A stretch of DNA of 64,000 nt from Pseudopedobacter beijingensis (lineage in GTDB: Bacteria; Bacteroidota; Bacteroidia; Sphingobacteriales; Sphingobacteriaceae). Positions within the stretch are counted from its first letter, which is position 1; the number at the start of each line of letters is the position of its first letter. Shown piece by piece: positions 1-9,606 of this stretch. Under the pieces are notes generated by a model. It saw only the letters and a program-made list of their open reading frames with translations, made no database searches and was not told where the DNA came from. Both the position numbers and the translations under genes were made by a program. The stretch lies in contig NZ_JBHUDG010000012.1 in NCBI RefSeq assembly GCF_042678145.1, forward strand, positions 124,001-188,000, written 5' to 3'.

Positions 1-213
1 AGGGGTTGTGCTAAAATCAATAGCTTGGGTTGCTCTGAGTTGTACATACTCAAAACCACCTTTATTGGTGTAATTAACACCAGTTTGTGTCCATCCTCTT
101 GTTTCTGCGTCATATCCTGCGGGGTCGTACATCAGGCCTGTAACGATGATCTGGCTTTTTGATTGTATTGCAAGAGCCAGGTAAAAAAAGAGTAGTGTAG
201 ATATTTTTTTCAT
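1..213 (-). CDS. Secreted lamin-tail-like protein, N-terminal part (runs off the window)
   Basis: The ATG lies at 211-213 and the frame stays open to position 1, giving the first 71 residues. They start with a hydrophobic signal peptide (MKKISTLLFFYLALA). The sequence then reads QIIVTGLMYDP and, after about 20 residues, FEYVQLRATQAIDF. The same pattern (signal peptide, Q-I-I-x-x-G, then YEYIQLxATxDIDF) opens the secreted protein at 40013-40837 and occurs in the C-terminal half of the lipoprotein at 38390-39913, so these are paralogous modules. The (N)YEYIQL core resembles lamin-tail domains, small secreted beta-sandwiches often attached to extracellular enzymes; that family name is my inference. 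It is the last visible gene of the ribokinase-SusCD operon. The C-terminus cannot be seen. Confidence 0.75.
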   Translation of the reverse strand, partial: MKKISTLLFFYLALAIQSKSQIIVTGLMYDPAGYDAETRGWTQTGVNYTNKGGFEYVQLRATQAIDFSTTP

Positions 214-327
214 ATTGTTTTAAAGTTTTAGGGTGAATTTTTTTTGTAAAGGGTTTCAGTTTCTGGAAGAGATCTAAAGAGCTACGATTAAATCGAGTAG
301 CTCTTTAGCTGTTGTTTGTTTTAAAAG

Positions 328-1503
328 TTATTTAGAAGATTTATCGAATACGAAAATATTCTGATAGTGCTTGGTATCTTCTTGTGTGTAACCTCTGGAA
401 GTATAGCCTAAATAAAGTTTTCCTTTGTGAACTTTAATGCCTTCGGCTTCCATTGCTCCTAATTGAGTAACACCAATTTCGGCTAGTTTCTTTCTATCAG
501 AAATGAACGCAACCTGTGTTCTTTCTTCTACAATATTTCCATTAAAATCAAATATGGTAACATAGGATTGTGATACATCATCTGTAAAAAAAGAACCTAC
601 CAGGTTGTAGTTTGATTGACCTTCAAAATAATAGAGTCTGTCTTTATGTACATCATAACCTTGCCAGTCGTAATACGTTGCTCCTGCTGCCCCGTAACCT
701 GTTTTTCTGAATTTAGGTCTGGCTATAGGGGTTAATGTAGTTAAATCCCGACAATATACCGTATAAGTTTTTGTAGTTTGAGAGTTTGGATTATTGGTCT
801 CGAAGCCATTTGTACAGGTGATATTGATGTTGGTCATAGCGGCTTTTTTTGCATCGCTTAACTTGTAAACTACAAAACACCTGTATTGTGAATTTGCCGG
901 GTCATTGTAGTTGATGGTTAACAAATCATTTTCTGCATCAATGGAAGGATGTAGTTCGGTAAATGAAGACCCTACGTAATAATATTCTTCACATTCGTTT
1001 GTCTTAACTGTTTTTCCTTTCACATATTTTACGCGGCCAACAACCTTGTCTCCCCAATAAGCACCTTCGGCATTGGCAGAGGCATAAGCTCCAATCCATA
1101 AATATCTGTCGTTGCCCATTTCTTCAATAGCAGTATTTGTTGCATGTCCAAAGTAGTGCAGTTTCATGTAATCTGTATTGGCAGTCATGATACTTTTTGA
1201 TTTATTAGGAGCGGCTTTGACAAGGTTGATCTGATGTTTGGTGGACGATTCTGCAGATTGCGTGTACCAGATTGATCCGTCTGAATCAAAATTAAATCCC
1301 TGCATAGCATTATTACTCAATAAAGAGGTGTTTATGCTGTGAATGTTGTTATCGGAAAACGTATTGATTCCTGTGGTTGATGTTTTTGCAGGTTCTGGCT
1401 GAGGTCTAGGAGAGGGAGTGTCTTCTCCTTTTTTACCGCAGGCAATTAATATGCTCAGGGCTGCTCCTGTCGCTATTTTAACTAAATAATTAGGCATGTT
1501 CAT
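328..1503 (-). CDS. Surface lipoprotein, possible TagC/P68-RBP-like beta-propeller
   Basis: This 391-residue protein has a lipoprotein signal peptide with lipobox LIAC near residue 22, followed by a charged, proline-rich linker. The body contains MQGFNFDSDGSIWYTQ, a GHATNTAIEE segment followed by YLWIGAYAS, and a late MEAEGIKVHKGKLYLGYTSRG segment. Repeated short beta-strand blocks of this kind recall the beta-propeller family of helveticin J, TagC and phage P68 receptor-binding proteins, but no catalytic residues can be named. It lies 83 bp downstream of the BACON lipoprotein and 114 bp upstream of the lamin-tail-like gene, in the same orientation, so it is probably a substrate-binding accessory of this SusCD locus. 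Translation could also start at the second Met, two codons in. The propeller assignment is tentative; gene reality is not in doubt. Confidence 0.75.
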   Translation of the reverse strand: MNMPNYLVKIATGAALSILIACGKKGEDTPSPRPQPEPAKTSTTGINTFSDNNIHSINTSLLSNNAMQGFNFDSDGSIWYTQSAESSTKHQINLVKAAPNKSKSIMTANTDYMKLHYFGHATNTAIEEMGNDRYLWIGAYASANAEGAYWGDKVVGRVKYVKGKTVKTNECEEYYYVGSSFTELHPSIDAENDLLTINYNDPANSQYRCFVVYKLSDAKKAAMTNINITCTNGFETNNPNSQTTKTYTVYCRDLTTLTPIARPKFRKTGYGAAGATYYDWQGYDVHKDRLYYFEGQSNYNLVGSFFTDDVSQSYVTIFDFNGNIVEERTQVAFISDRKKLAEIGVTQLGAMEAEGIKVHKGKLYLGYTSRGYTQEDTKHYQNIFVFDKSSK

Positions 1504-1586
1504 GTTCTCAAATTCTAAATATTCAATAAAGGGTAAAGAGGTATCCGGTAAGTTTTATATTGACTCAACAGATACCTCATTCTATT

Positions 1587-3362
1587 TTATTCTTTTGTTA
1601 TTTTGATATCATCCAACCATATCCTGTAATGGTCTGAACCAGAATATGGTAATGTTTTAATCACTATCCTAGTATTGGAGGTTGCTCCGGAAATTTTCAC
1701 CTTATGTGTTGTTGTTCTATTGGTATTGTAAAGTGGTCCTTTTGTGGTTGAACTCACATTAGAAGCACATTGCACAATAATCTGTTTGTTATTATCAGTT
1801 GATGATAATGTTGGTCCGCCATCTGTAATCGTTCCGTCTCCCTCAACAATAATGTAGTGTCTTAAAACATCTTCTCCCCAGCTATGATAAGGTTCGTAGT
1901 AAGCTGCGGTATTTACAGTTACCAGAATGTCTGCTGTTCCGGTTATTTCTTCCAGTTTCGGAGTTTTAAGGTAACCTTGAGCTGATGCTGTAGCTAAACG
2001 CATACATCCTGAAGCGGCAAAGGCATTTGCTCCATGCCAGCCGGCATAACTACTTGATGTGAAATTAGAACCATATTTAGCTCCGTCCCAATAAGCGTTG
2101 TATAGTAAAGGAGCTTTAGCCGGGCCTAGGTTTCCATCAAATGTACTGCCTATGTTGTTGTTCCAGGACATGGTACGATAATCTGTAGATTTTGCAGTGG
2201 ACGACTTAGGGTTTAGACTCGCCTGAATTTGGGCTTCTGTTGGTTGAACACCAAATGCCTGATAAATTGGTGAACCTCCCCACCAGAAGTCATCAAAGTC
2301 TTTATATAAAATAACGTTTGGACCCAAAACATCTTCTGCAGGTGTAGTGAACTGGAAATAGCTTATGTCTGAATCTAAGTTCTGAGTATTAATGGTTTTA
2401 TGTACTATTCTGAACCAGTAAGCAGTACCGGGTTCCAGATCGGCAAAAACAAACCTGTTGTGGTCAAAGAAATAACTTCCTGTTCCTATACTGGTGGAAT
2501 TTAACCAGTCTGTTTGGTTGGCATATCTTCGGATTGCGCTACCATATTGTGAGGTTGCCAGCTCAAGTTCAAACTTTCTGGAAATACCAGAACCTTTGGT
2601 ATATTTGCCCCAATCCAATACAGCTAATCTTGGTAGTAGTTGTACTACTGTAACTGTTGGACTTTCTAAAGGGTCCAGACCATTGTCTTCTAATTTTGTA
2701 CGGCTTTTTACAATTAAGTCTTCTACGATTGAACGGGAAGGTATTTCAAGGTGTAAGGTTACCTGAATTTCACCGACGGCAGTGGGAGTTCCTTTGATTA
2801 CAACCGGAATAAAATCTTCTCCTGCATTTAATTCAAAGTCATAAAGGTCTTCAACAGTTAATCCTGCAGAGCCAGGGCCTTGTAAGGAGGCTGTAACGGT
2901 TGCTTTATCGGTTGTAGCTCCTTTTATATAAGGTATTTGAATTCTTTGTCCAATTAGTTCTTCGTTGATAATAAAGGATGATGCCATAACAGGTTTATTT
3001 AAAACCAGATGCCCTTCTTCTTGTGCAATGTTTATAGAAAAACTTTTGATGTCATTTTCAAGGAAGATTTCTCCGGATCTGGCATCGTCTGTATTCTGTT
3101 TTACGGTTACTTTAATGATCTGTTCTGTCTTTCCATCGCCTGTTCCTTCGGCCGGATCCAGATTGATCCAGTCGTTTTGACTTGTGACTTTCCATTTTCC
3201 GTTGGAAAGTATGGTCAGGTCTTTGGTGGTATTCAGATAACTGAAGTTCATGGCATCACTGTTTCTTTTCAGAAACAGTGGTACATCTTTTTTTGAACAA
3301 GACACGGTTATTAATGTCATTGTCAGTATAAGTAATGCGTATATTTTATTTGATTTTTTCAT
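1587..3362 (-). CDS. BACON-domain surface glycan-binding-type lipoprotein
   Basis: This 591-residue protein has a lipoprotein signal with Cys about residue 22 (TVSCSKKD). Residues about 35-115 form a BACON-like domain (NGKWKVTSQNDWINLDPAEG, then GEIFLENDIKSFSINIAQEEG). A middle beta-rich stretch is followed at about 235-340 by a fibronectin-III-like region containing a LEPGTAYWFRIVH signature. The last 200 residues are a Gly/Ser/Trp-rich beta-sandwich that ends IWLDDIKITKE, typical of jelly-roll binding modules. No catalytic motif is visible. It starts 15 bp after the SusD gene, the usual place for a SusE/SusF-like surface binding lipoprotein. Its role is probably to hold the substrate of the SusC/SusD pair; the ligand is unknown, though operon context suggests a ribose- or nucleoside-containing compound. 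Confidence 0.85.
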   Translation of the reverse strand: MKKSNKIYALLILTMTLITVSCSKKDVPLFLKRNSDAMNFSYLNTTKDLTILSNGKWKVTSQNDWINLDPAEGTGDGKTEQIIKVTVKQNTDDARSGEIFLENDIKSFSINIAQEEGHLVLNKPVMASSFIINEELIGQRIQIPYIKGATTDKATVTASLQGPGSAGLTVEDLYDFELNAGEDFIPVVIKGTPTAVGEIQVTLHLEIPSRSIVEDLIVKSRTKLEDNGLDPLESPTVTVVQLLPRLAVLDWGKYTKGSGISRKFELELATSQYGSAIRRYANQTDWLNSTSIGTGSYFFDHNRFVFADLEPGTAYWFRIVHKTINTQNLDSDISYFQFTTPAEDVLGPNVILYKDFDDFWWGGSPIYQAFGVQPTEAQIQASLNPKSSTAKSTDYRTMSWNNNIGSTFDGNLGPAKAPLLYNAYWDGAKYGSNFTSSSYAGWHGANAFAASGCMRLATASAQGYLKTPKLEEITGTADILVTVNTAAYYEPYHSWGEDVLRHYIIVEGDGTITDGGPTLSSTDNNKQIIVQCASNVSSTTKGPLYNTNRTTTHKVKISGATSNTRIVIKTLPYSGSDHYRIWLDDIKITKE

Positions 3363-3377
3363 AACGCTGTTTTTTAA

Positions 3378-5168
3378 TTACCAGTCTGGATTTTGTCCAA
3401 GGTTAGGATTATTGTTTCTTGCTACTTGTGGTATAGGGTGTAGATATCTCCTGTCTTCCCACACTCTTTCCAGTCTATACACCAGGCAGTTGTCGGAGTC
3501 GATACCGAAGGTCGTTGCTGCATCTCCCGGATTTGCCGTAATCTGAACATAGGTAACTGAACTTTCTGTTGCAGATGGACGAGGGATGCTGGTAGAGTAG
3601 AAACAAATATCATTTTTGCCATCACCATTCAGGTCGAAGGGTTTACCGACTTCAGGAATGTAGATGCCGGCCATTTCTACAATAAGTTTATGTCCCATTT
3701 TCCACCTCATCAAATCGTCCCTTCTTAGGTTTTCCATAAACATTTCTATGGCTCTTTCCCGTCTTATTTCCAAGATCCATTTGTCTGAAAGACCATCGTA
3801 ATAGTTGGAAAGATAAGTGTCTGCAGTAGCAGGCTCTTTTCCGTTTACTCCAGAACGCTCTCTAAGTAAACGGATGCTTTTGTCCCATTCCGCATTACCC
3901 ATTTCTCCTAACTCTGCTTTTGCCTCGGCGTAGTTTAGCAGTATCTCGGCGTATCGAAATACTGAAAGGGAGTTTAGACTGCTAGAATTACTTTCATAAG
4001 CATCGTCGTCCATGTTCCATTTGATGGTTCTGTAATAAGTTAATTGAGAACCCAACCCCGGGAAAACTTTAGAGAACTCATTGGTTTCTGTTCCGCCTAC
4101 CTTCTTTTTATATTCAGGAGTGATGATGGTTTGTTTCAATCGGTAATCTCTGTTGGTAAATTCATCCTTAAACTGAATTTTATTATAGTTGGTTTGATCT
4201 GTAAAGCGAGAGCCATCTAATTTGAGATACATATTTATAAAAGCCTTAGTCGCCGAGTTTCTTTGTCCGTAAGTGCCTGATGCATAAAACCAGGAGGCAT
4301 CATGTACCCTGTTCAGATCCAGGCTCATCTCGTTTGATAAAATAACTTCTCTGAACTGAGGCTTTAGGCTTTTGAATATCTGGCTGTAATTTTTGGCTTC
4401 TTGTCCGGCAGTATTAATTAATCCGTAAGGACTGTTGCTCATGATTTTTTCGCTGGCAGCTATAGCTTCTCTAAGCCATGACTCGCTGTTTGGCAAATTA
4501 TGATATTTCCTAAAAGTACCTTCGTACAGGCATATTCTGGATTTTAGGGCTAGAGCAACATAACCGTTAATAACATTTGTGTTAACAAACTTGTCTGCGG
4601 TGGAGCAGTATTGAGCTGCAAAATTCAGATCTTCAAGAACTTTACTCATGACAAAATCCCTGGGATCTCTGCCTTTGTAAAGTTGACTTTCGTCATTAGG
4701 ATCTATGGTAGCGTCGTACCAAGGCACATCGCCAAACGTTTTGACTTTATCCCAATAGAACCATGCGCGCCAAAATCTGCCTACACCTTCGTAATGTTTC
4801 ATTGTCGCATCGTTCTTTACAAAAGGAGCGGCTTCGTGCATGCGCTTCAGATAGTAGTTAACATTGTACAGTTGTGTCCAGCTAGAAGTGGTCCAGTTGT
4901 TGGCGTCTAATGCGCTATATCCTGTTTTTAAGAAAGATTCTGTCTGTGTAGTGACAGATATATCACTGTATTGATCTCCGCGGGTTAAATCGGCAACAGA
5001 TGGCATATATCTGGTTAAAAAACCATTGGTGTAGGTTTTAAGTGCATTTTCGGAATCAAAATATTCTTCTGCTGAAATAGAGTTTATCGATTCTTCATCG
5101 AGAATATCTTTACATGAAGTGAAAATGAGTGCCGATGTTATAAATAATAATGCTATGTTCTTTTTCAT
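3378..5168 (-). CDS. SusD/RagB-family outer-membrane nutrient-binding lipoprotein
   Basis: This 596-residue protein starts with a lipoprotein signal peptide and lipobox (IFTSC), then the usual SusD opening (DILDEESINSISAEEYFDSENAL). Internal SusD hallmarks are WRAWFYWDKVKTFGDVPWYD, SVFRYAEILLNYAEAKAELG, and near the C-terminus ILEIRRERAIEMFMENLRRDDLMRWKMG. The protein ends in a short tail with HPIPQVARNNNPNLGQNPDW, a very common SusD ending. SusD proteins form the lid of the SusC channel on the cell surface. The gene follows SusC by 12 bp and precedes the BACON lipoprotein by 15 bp, so the three are almost certainly co-transcribed. Substrate specificity cannot be read from the sequence. Confidence 0.97.
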   Translation of the reverse strand: MKKNIALLFITSALIFTSCKDILDEESINSISAEEYFDSENALKTYTNGFLTRYMPSVADLTRGDQYSDISVTTQTESFLKTGYSALDANNWTTSSWTQLYNVNYYLKRMHEAAPFVKNDATMKHYEGVGRFWRAWFYWDKVKTFGDVPWYDATIDPNDESQLYKGRDPRDFVMSKVLEDLNFAAQYCSTADKFVNTNVINGYVALALKSRICLYEGTFRKYHNLPNSESWLREAIAASEKIMSNSPYGLINTAGQEAKNYSQIFKSLKPQFREVILSNEMSLDLNRVHDASWFYASGTYGQRNSATKAFINMYLKLDGSRFTDQTNYNKIQFKDEFTNRDYRLKQTIITPEYKKKVGGTETNEFSKVFPGLGSQLTYYRTIKWNMDDDAYESNSSSLNSLSVFRYAEILLNYAEAKAELGEMGNAEWDKSIRLLRERSGVNGKEPATADTYLSNYYDGLSDKWILEIRRERAIEMFMENLRRDDLMRWKMGHKLIVEMAGIYIPEVGKPFDLNGDGKNDICFYSTSIPRPSATESSVTYVQITANPGDAATTFGIDSDNCLVYRLERVWEDRRYLHPIPQVARNNNPNLGQNPDW

Positions 5169-5180
5169 TTCTGTTTATTA

Positions 5181-8100
5181 TTAAAATGAAACATTGATAC
5201 CAAGTGAGATACTTTTGGTTTGTGGATATCCGTATCCTTGTCCGTCTGTTCCTGTAACTGCGCTATAGTCTGAATCGCCAGCGGTAATCTGTTCGGGATC
5301 AAAGTTTTTAGCGTGTTTTTTTAGTGGAGACCAGAAGTAAAGGTTTTCTCCGGTAACGTAAAATTTCACATTCTCCATATTTAGTTTTTTAGATACTCTT
5401 TTTGGAAGTGTATAATCAAACGTTAGGTTTTTTAGACGCAGGTATCTGGCATTTTGTAAGTATCTGTCGTTTGCAGCTCTCAGTGTTCCCCTGCCAGAAG
5501 CAGCCAGGGAACCACGAAGGCGAGGCCAATAAGCATTTACATCCGGATTGTCTTCTGTCCATCTGTCCGCATTTTGCCATGGAAGGCTATAGCCGTAAGT
5601 TCTGTTGTATTGTCCCCAGAAAAAGCCTGATTCTCCGGCAGGATACCAATCTTTTTTCATGATACCCTGAAAGAATGCCGATAAACCAAAACCTTTCCAT
5701 CTTCCTCCTAAATTAATTCCGTAATAATACCTGGCTTCGGAGTTTCCTATTTTAATTAGGTCACCATGGTTTTCCAGCGTATTATTTCCGTTATTAACTT
5801 CCCCGTCTCCATCGATGTCTGCAAATTTCAGATCGCCAGCATTCCAGCTTACATTATCTCCGCTCCAAAATGTTCTTGATTGCGCTCTTACACCCCAGTC
5901 CTGAGCTTCCTGGTCAGTTGCAAATAAACCGTCTACATGATATCCCCAGATTTCGCCCAATTCCATACCTTCATAATATGAGTTTGAGTATATGGTAGGA
6001 AGGGTGTTTGTTTTGCTGGTGTATTTTGTGATTTTAGATTTGCTATCCCAGAGAGATAGCCTTACGTTGTAGCTTAGCTTGTCTTTTAAGAAATTAGTAT
6101 TGTCTTTGTATGCTAAAGAAACTTCAAACCCTTTAGTTACCATATCTGCATTGTTGCCTTTTGGTGCTGCATAACCTGCTACAGCAGGTATTTCTGCTCC
6201 TACAACAAACATATTGGTGGTCATCTTTTTGTAGATGTCTCCTGTAAAGCCCAGTTTTCCGCGGAACAAATCAATATCCAACCCTAGATCCTGGGTTGTT
6301 GCTTTTTCCCAGGTCAGGCTTTTGGGCATGGGTACAGGTGCTGATGTATTTGCTTCCTGTGTACCGTTTGTTATGACTCCGGTAGATTTGTTGATGCTCA
6401 TCATCTCCATGAATAAATAAGGATCAACATTTCCGTTTCCGGCCGACCCTATGGATACTCTCCATTTCAAATTCTCTATCCAGGAAAGGTCTTTCATAAA
6501 GCTTTCTTCTGACATTCTCCAACCCAAAGATGCTGATGGGAAAAAGCCCCATTGTTGTGAAGTAGGGAATTTTGAGCTGCCGTCATATCTGCCGCTTACT
6601 TCTGCTAAATACTTTCCTTTGTATCCATAACTCAATCTATAAAATAGACCCATAAATCCCCAGGCATAACTTCCTTTATCTTGTATGGTAAGATCGGTAC
6701 CATCCATTAAAGAGAAGTTGGGTTTTCCTGGCTTTAACAGGCCGTCTTTCATGAGTTGCGTGGAAAAGTATTTTTTATGCTCAATATTCCAACCTGCTAA
6801 GGCGTTTAAAGAATGATCTGCAGATAGTTCTGGAGTGAATGATAAAGAGGCGTTGGCTACCTGATATTCCGTTTCATATTCCCTGCGATCGATATAGCTG
6901 GTAGTTGGATAAGATATTAATGTGTTAGGTCCATTGCTGTAGCTTACTGGGTTTACAACATCCTGTCTTTTAGAGTGATTGTATAAATAAGAGTAATCAG
7001 CCTTTGCGGTTAACACTTTGTCAATGATATTGGCAGTTAAGAAGGTTGTGTTTTTCATATCGTATTTAAAGTTGTCACGATATGTGGTTTTGTCTGCCAT
7101 TGGAGCATATCCGGTGTAAACAGCTGCCGCTGTCCATGTTCCATCTGGATTTTTCATTTTAGTAACCGGAAATCCCTGATGTTCAATTAGCCTTGGAACC
7201 GTTAAGTTGGCAGGATATCCCATAGGTTGATGATAATTTCTTCTTACAAAATCTGTGTTATTTTCCAGAGTCAACCATTTGTTAATGTTTACAGATCCTT
7301 TGGCTCTTAAGTTAAACTGACCAAATTTTTCGTCGCCTACTTTGTAAATTCCATCCTGTTCAAAGTATCTTGACGAAACAATAAAACTGCTTGTTTTGCC
7401 TCCTCCTGAAATACTGAGATTGTGTTGCTGACCGTAAGTCTGATTTCTATAAAACTCGTCATACCAATTGGTATTACCGTAATAAAGATAGTTTCCATCT
7501 TTGTCAACTCCCCAGTCCAGATAGCTGTTGTCGGGGTCGTTTACCCTTTTCTTGTATTCGTCTTCCCAGCTTTGGTTCCATGGGAAAAAGTTGTTGATTC
7601 CGGTAGGTAAAGCATGGCGATAAGCTACGTGAGCCTCTTTGAAATTGTCGTACCAGATTTGCCCATCCGTTTCAAATTTTGGTCTTACTGTTGGGCTGTA
7701 CATACTGAAGTTCCCGCCATAATTAACAGATACCTTATCCTGTTTTGCTTTTTTTGTGGTTACCAATACTACTCCAAATGCTCCGCGAGCACCATAAACT
7801 GCAGTAGAAGAGGCGTCTTTTAAAACCGAAATACTTTCTACATCATCTGGGTTCATGGCGGTAAGATCTCCCTCTACCCCATCTATTAACAATAAGGCAG
7901 ACCCTCCGGCGCCTATTGATTGTGTGTTTCCACGGATGTTTATAGAAGCGCTTCTGCTGGGTTTACCGTCAACCATTGTAATGTTTACTCCTGGAACCTG
8001 TCCTTGTAGAGAACGAACCAAATATGCATTTGGACGGTTTTCTAATACTTCACCGGAAATATGCTCTACAGCACCTACAATATTTCGTTTTAATTGAGTG

Positions 8101-8489
8101 CCATAACCAACCACAACAACTTCATCCATAACTTTATTGGCAGTTTCGAGTTGCACATTTAGTACGGATTGGTTTGAGATGGTGATAATTTTTTCCTCAA
8201 ATCCCATGGCATAAAATTTAAGGCTTTTGATTTCTTCTGAAATCCGGATTTTAAAATCACCGTTAATGTCTGTTTGCGTAGCCATTTGGCCGGGCATTAC
8301 GGTGATGCTTACCCCGGGGATAGGCTCTCCTTTAGCGTCGGTTACCTTTCCAGAGATTTGCTTGTTCGTTTGCATGGTTGCCGATTTTTCTTTGATTTTT
8401 TCAAAAGAAAACCGGGCTTGAACCTTACTCATCCATATTAAATTAAAGATAAAGCAGGCCCATACAACTAGTTTTTTGGTCTGTTGCAT
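5181..8489 (-). CDS. SusC/RagA-family TonB-dependent outer-membrane transporter
   Basis: This 1102-residue protein has an N-terminal signal segment, a carboxypeptidase-regulatory-like domain at about 43-115 (ISGKVTDAKGEPIPGVSITV), a TonB-box-like DEVVVVGYGT at about 122-131, and the plug domain with the SusC signature LIDGVEGDL ... SISVLKDASSTAVYGARGAFGVVLVTTKK. A long beta-barrel follows and ends in KSISLGINVSF with a C-terminal aromatic residue. SusC proteins import oligomers across the outer membrane using TonB energy, with SusD as lid. There is no N-terminal STN domain, unlike the SusC at 33397, so this locus is probably not controlled by a FecI/FecR relay. It lies 51 bp after the nucleoside hydrolase gene and 12 bp before SusD. 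Confidence 0.97.
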   Translation of the reverse strand: MQQTKKLVVWACFIFNLIWMSKVQARFSFEKIKEKSATMQTNKQISGKVTDAKGEPIPGVSITVMPGQMATQTDINGDFKIRISEEIKSLKFYAMGFEEKIITISNQSVLNVQLETANKVMDEVVVVGYGTQLKRNIVGAVEHISGEVLENRPNAYLVRSLQGQVPGVNITMVDGKPSRSASINIRGNTQSIGAGGSALLLIDGVEGDLTAMNPDDVESISVLKDASSTAVYGARGAFGVVLVTTKKAKQDKVSVNYGGNFSMYSPTVRPKFETDGQIWYDNFKEAHVAYRHALPTGINNFFPWNQSWEDEYKKRVNDPDNSYLDWGVDKDGNYLYYGNTNWYDEFYRNQTYGQQHNLSISGGGKTSSFIVSSRYFEQDGIYKVGDEKFGQFNLRAKGSVNINKWLTLENNTDFVRRNYHQPMGYPANLTVPRLIEHQGFPVTKMKNPDGTWTAAAVYTGYAPMADKTTYRDNFKYDMKNTTFLTANIIDKVLTAKADYSYLYNHSKRQDVVNPVSYSNGPNTLISYPTTSYIDRREYETEYQVANASLSFTPELSADHSLNALAGWNIEHKKYFSTQLMKDGLLKPGKPNFSLMDGTDLTIQDKGSYAWGFMGLFYRLSYGYKGKYLAEVSGRYDGSSKFPTSQQWGFFPSASLGWRMSEESFMKDLSWIENLKWRVSIGSAGNGNVDPYLFMEMMSINKSTGVITNGTQEANTSAPVPMPKSLTWEKATTQDLGLDIDLFRGKLGFTGDIYKKMTTNMFVVGAEIPAVAGYAAPKGNNADMVTKGFEVSLAYKDNTNFLKDKLSYNVRLSLWDSKSKITKYTSKTNTLPTIYSNSYYEGMELGEIWGYHVDGLFATDQEAQDWGVRAQSRTFWSGDNVSWNAGDLKFADIDGDGEVNNGNNTLENHGDLIKIGNSEARYYYGINLGGRWKGFGLSAFFQGIMKKDWYPAGESGFFWGQYNRTYGYSLPWQNADRWTEDNPDVNAYWPRLRGSLAASGRGTLRAANDRYLQNARYLRLKNLTFDYTLPKRVSKKLNMENVKFYVTGENLYFWSPLKKHAKNFDPEQITAGDSDYSAVTGTDGQGYGYPQTKSISLGINVSF

Positions 8490-8540
8490 AACTGTTTTGT
8501 TGGTTTTTATGTGAAAAGGAATATTAAATTTCCATAAAGG

Positions 8541-9587
8541 TTATTTTTGGTGCTTCTTGGGTTTTTGTTTAATCAGTTCTACAAAATAACTTTTTAGTTT
8601 TTCTGCGTTTTTACTCTCTATAGATAATACATAATGTTTTCCCTGCTCGCCTTCCTCAAAATGGGTAAATCCTTTTTCGTCTACACTAAGTGTTCCTGAT
8701 TTGGATATATTTAACAGGTTGTTTTCTTTGACAACGGTATAATATACCGAGGTTAAATCCCAGGTTGGTCTGTTGTAGGGGTATTTTCGATACATTTTGT
8801 AGGCGTCTACCAAAGGATGGTGTGGTGTCCAGTTGAAGTCTTCTGCAATACTTTTTCCTGGATAGGAAACTTTTGCCCCAACTTCAAACGGAGATAATAC
8901 AATTCCTGTGGGCCAATTGCTGAAAGTGTATTTGGCAGCAGGGAGGTCATGTATAATATTAAATTCGGCTCTTTTCTTTTCGCCAAAACTTCCTCCCATA
9001 ACTGATAGGTACTTTACTTTTTTTGCAACCAGTTCTCTTCCGTTTAATTTTGAATACTTGTCAGGTTCGGATTGCAGTAAGCGGGATAGATTTGTTGAAA
9101 AACCTACGGAGATAATTACGACTGAATTATCTGGTTGTTTTGCTAGTAACTGTCTGTATAATTCGTGAGATTGAGGTAATTTCGAATGATTTTTGATGCT
9201 GTATCGATATAGTTTTTGGGTATCATTCATTTCCACTACATTTTTACTATAATCTACATAGTCGTTTAGTTTAACTCCATCTTTGATTTGACCTATTGGA
9301 GTTTTAGGATATCCGTACCAGGTACAGAACAGGTCGAGAAAGCGGGTAGAATAATCAGAATCTTTATTGTTAAGGATACCCAATAGTTTTATACGATTTT
9401 GGTCTGCATATTTAAATAACATATCTAGGGCAAGAGCATCGTCGATGTCGTTCCCCATATCGGTATCAAATATTACAGAAATACGCCCTTCTGTTTGAAA
9501 AGGTCTTTCTGTTGAGTTTTTGGAAAACGCAAACGTTTTTCCTGTAAGGCACAATAGAAAAATTGTTAAGGTTAGGTTCTTTTTCAT
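8541..9587 (-). CDS. Secreted nucleoside hydrolase (IunH-like)
   Basis: This 348-residue protein has a cleavable signal peptide (MKKNLTLTIFLLCLTGKTFA) and then the calcium-binding fingerprint of inosine-uridine nucleoside hydrolases, ISVIFDTDMGNDIDDALAL, with Asp41, Asp43, Asp47, Asp49 and Asp50. Other blocks fitting the family are ILNNKDSDYSTRFLDLFCTWYG and VKYLSVMGGSF. The enzyme splits N-ribosides into free base and ribose. Export suggests periplasmic action on nucleosides that enter through the downstream SusC/SusD. The gene sits between a sugar permease (19 bp upstream) and SusC (51 bp downstream), in an operon headed by ribokinase, which makes a ribose-releasing role likely. Some secreted members of this fold act on other ribosides, so the exact substrate is open. 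Confidence 0.9.
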   Translation of the reverse strand: MKKNLTLTIFLLCLTGKTFAFSKNSTERPFQTEGRISVIFDTDMGNDIDDALALDMLFKYADQNRIKLLGILNNKDSDYSTRFLDLFCTWYGYPKTPIGQIKDGVKLNDYVDYSKNVVEMNDTQKLYRYSIKNHSKLPQSHELYRQLLAKQPDNSVVIISVGFSTNLSRLLQSEPDKYSKLNGRELVAKKVKYLSVMGGSFGEKKRAEFNIIHDLPAAKYTFSNWPTGIVLSPFEVGAKVSYPGKSIAEDFNWTPHHPLVDAYKMYRKYPYNRPTWDLTSVYYTVVKENNLLNISKSGTLSVDEKGFTHFEEGEQGKHYVLSIESKNAEKLKSYFVELIKQKPKKHQK

Positions 9588-9606
9588 GTTTGTTAGGATG
9601 ATTAGT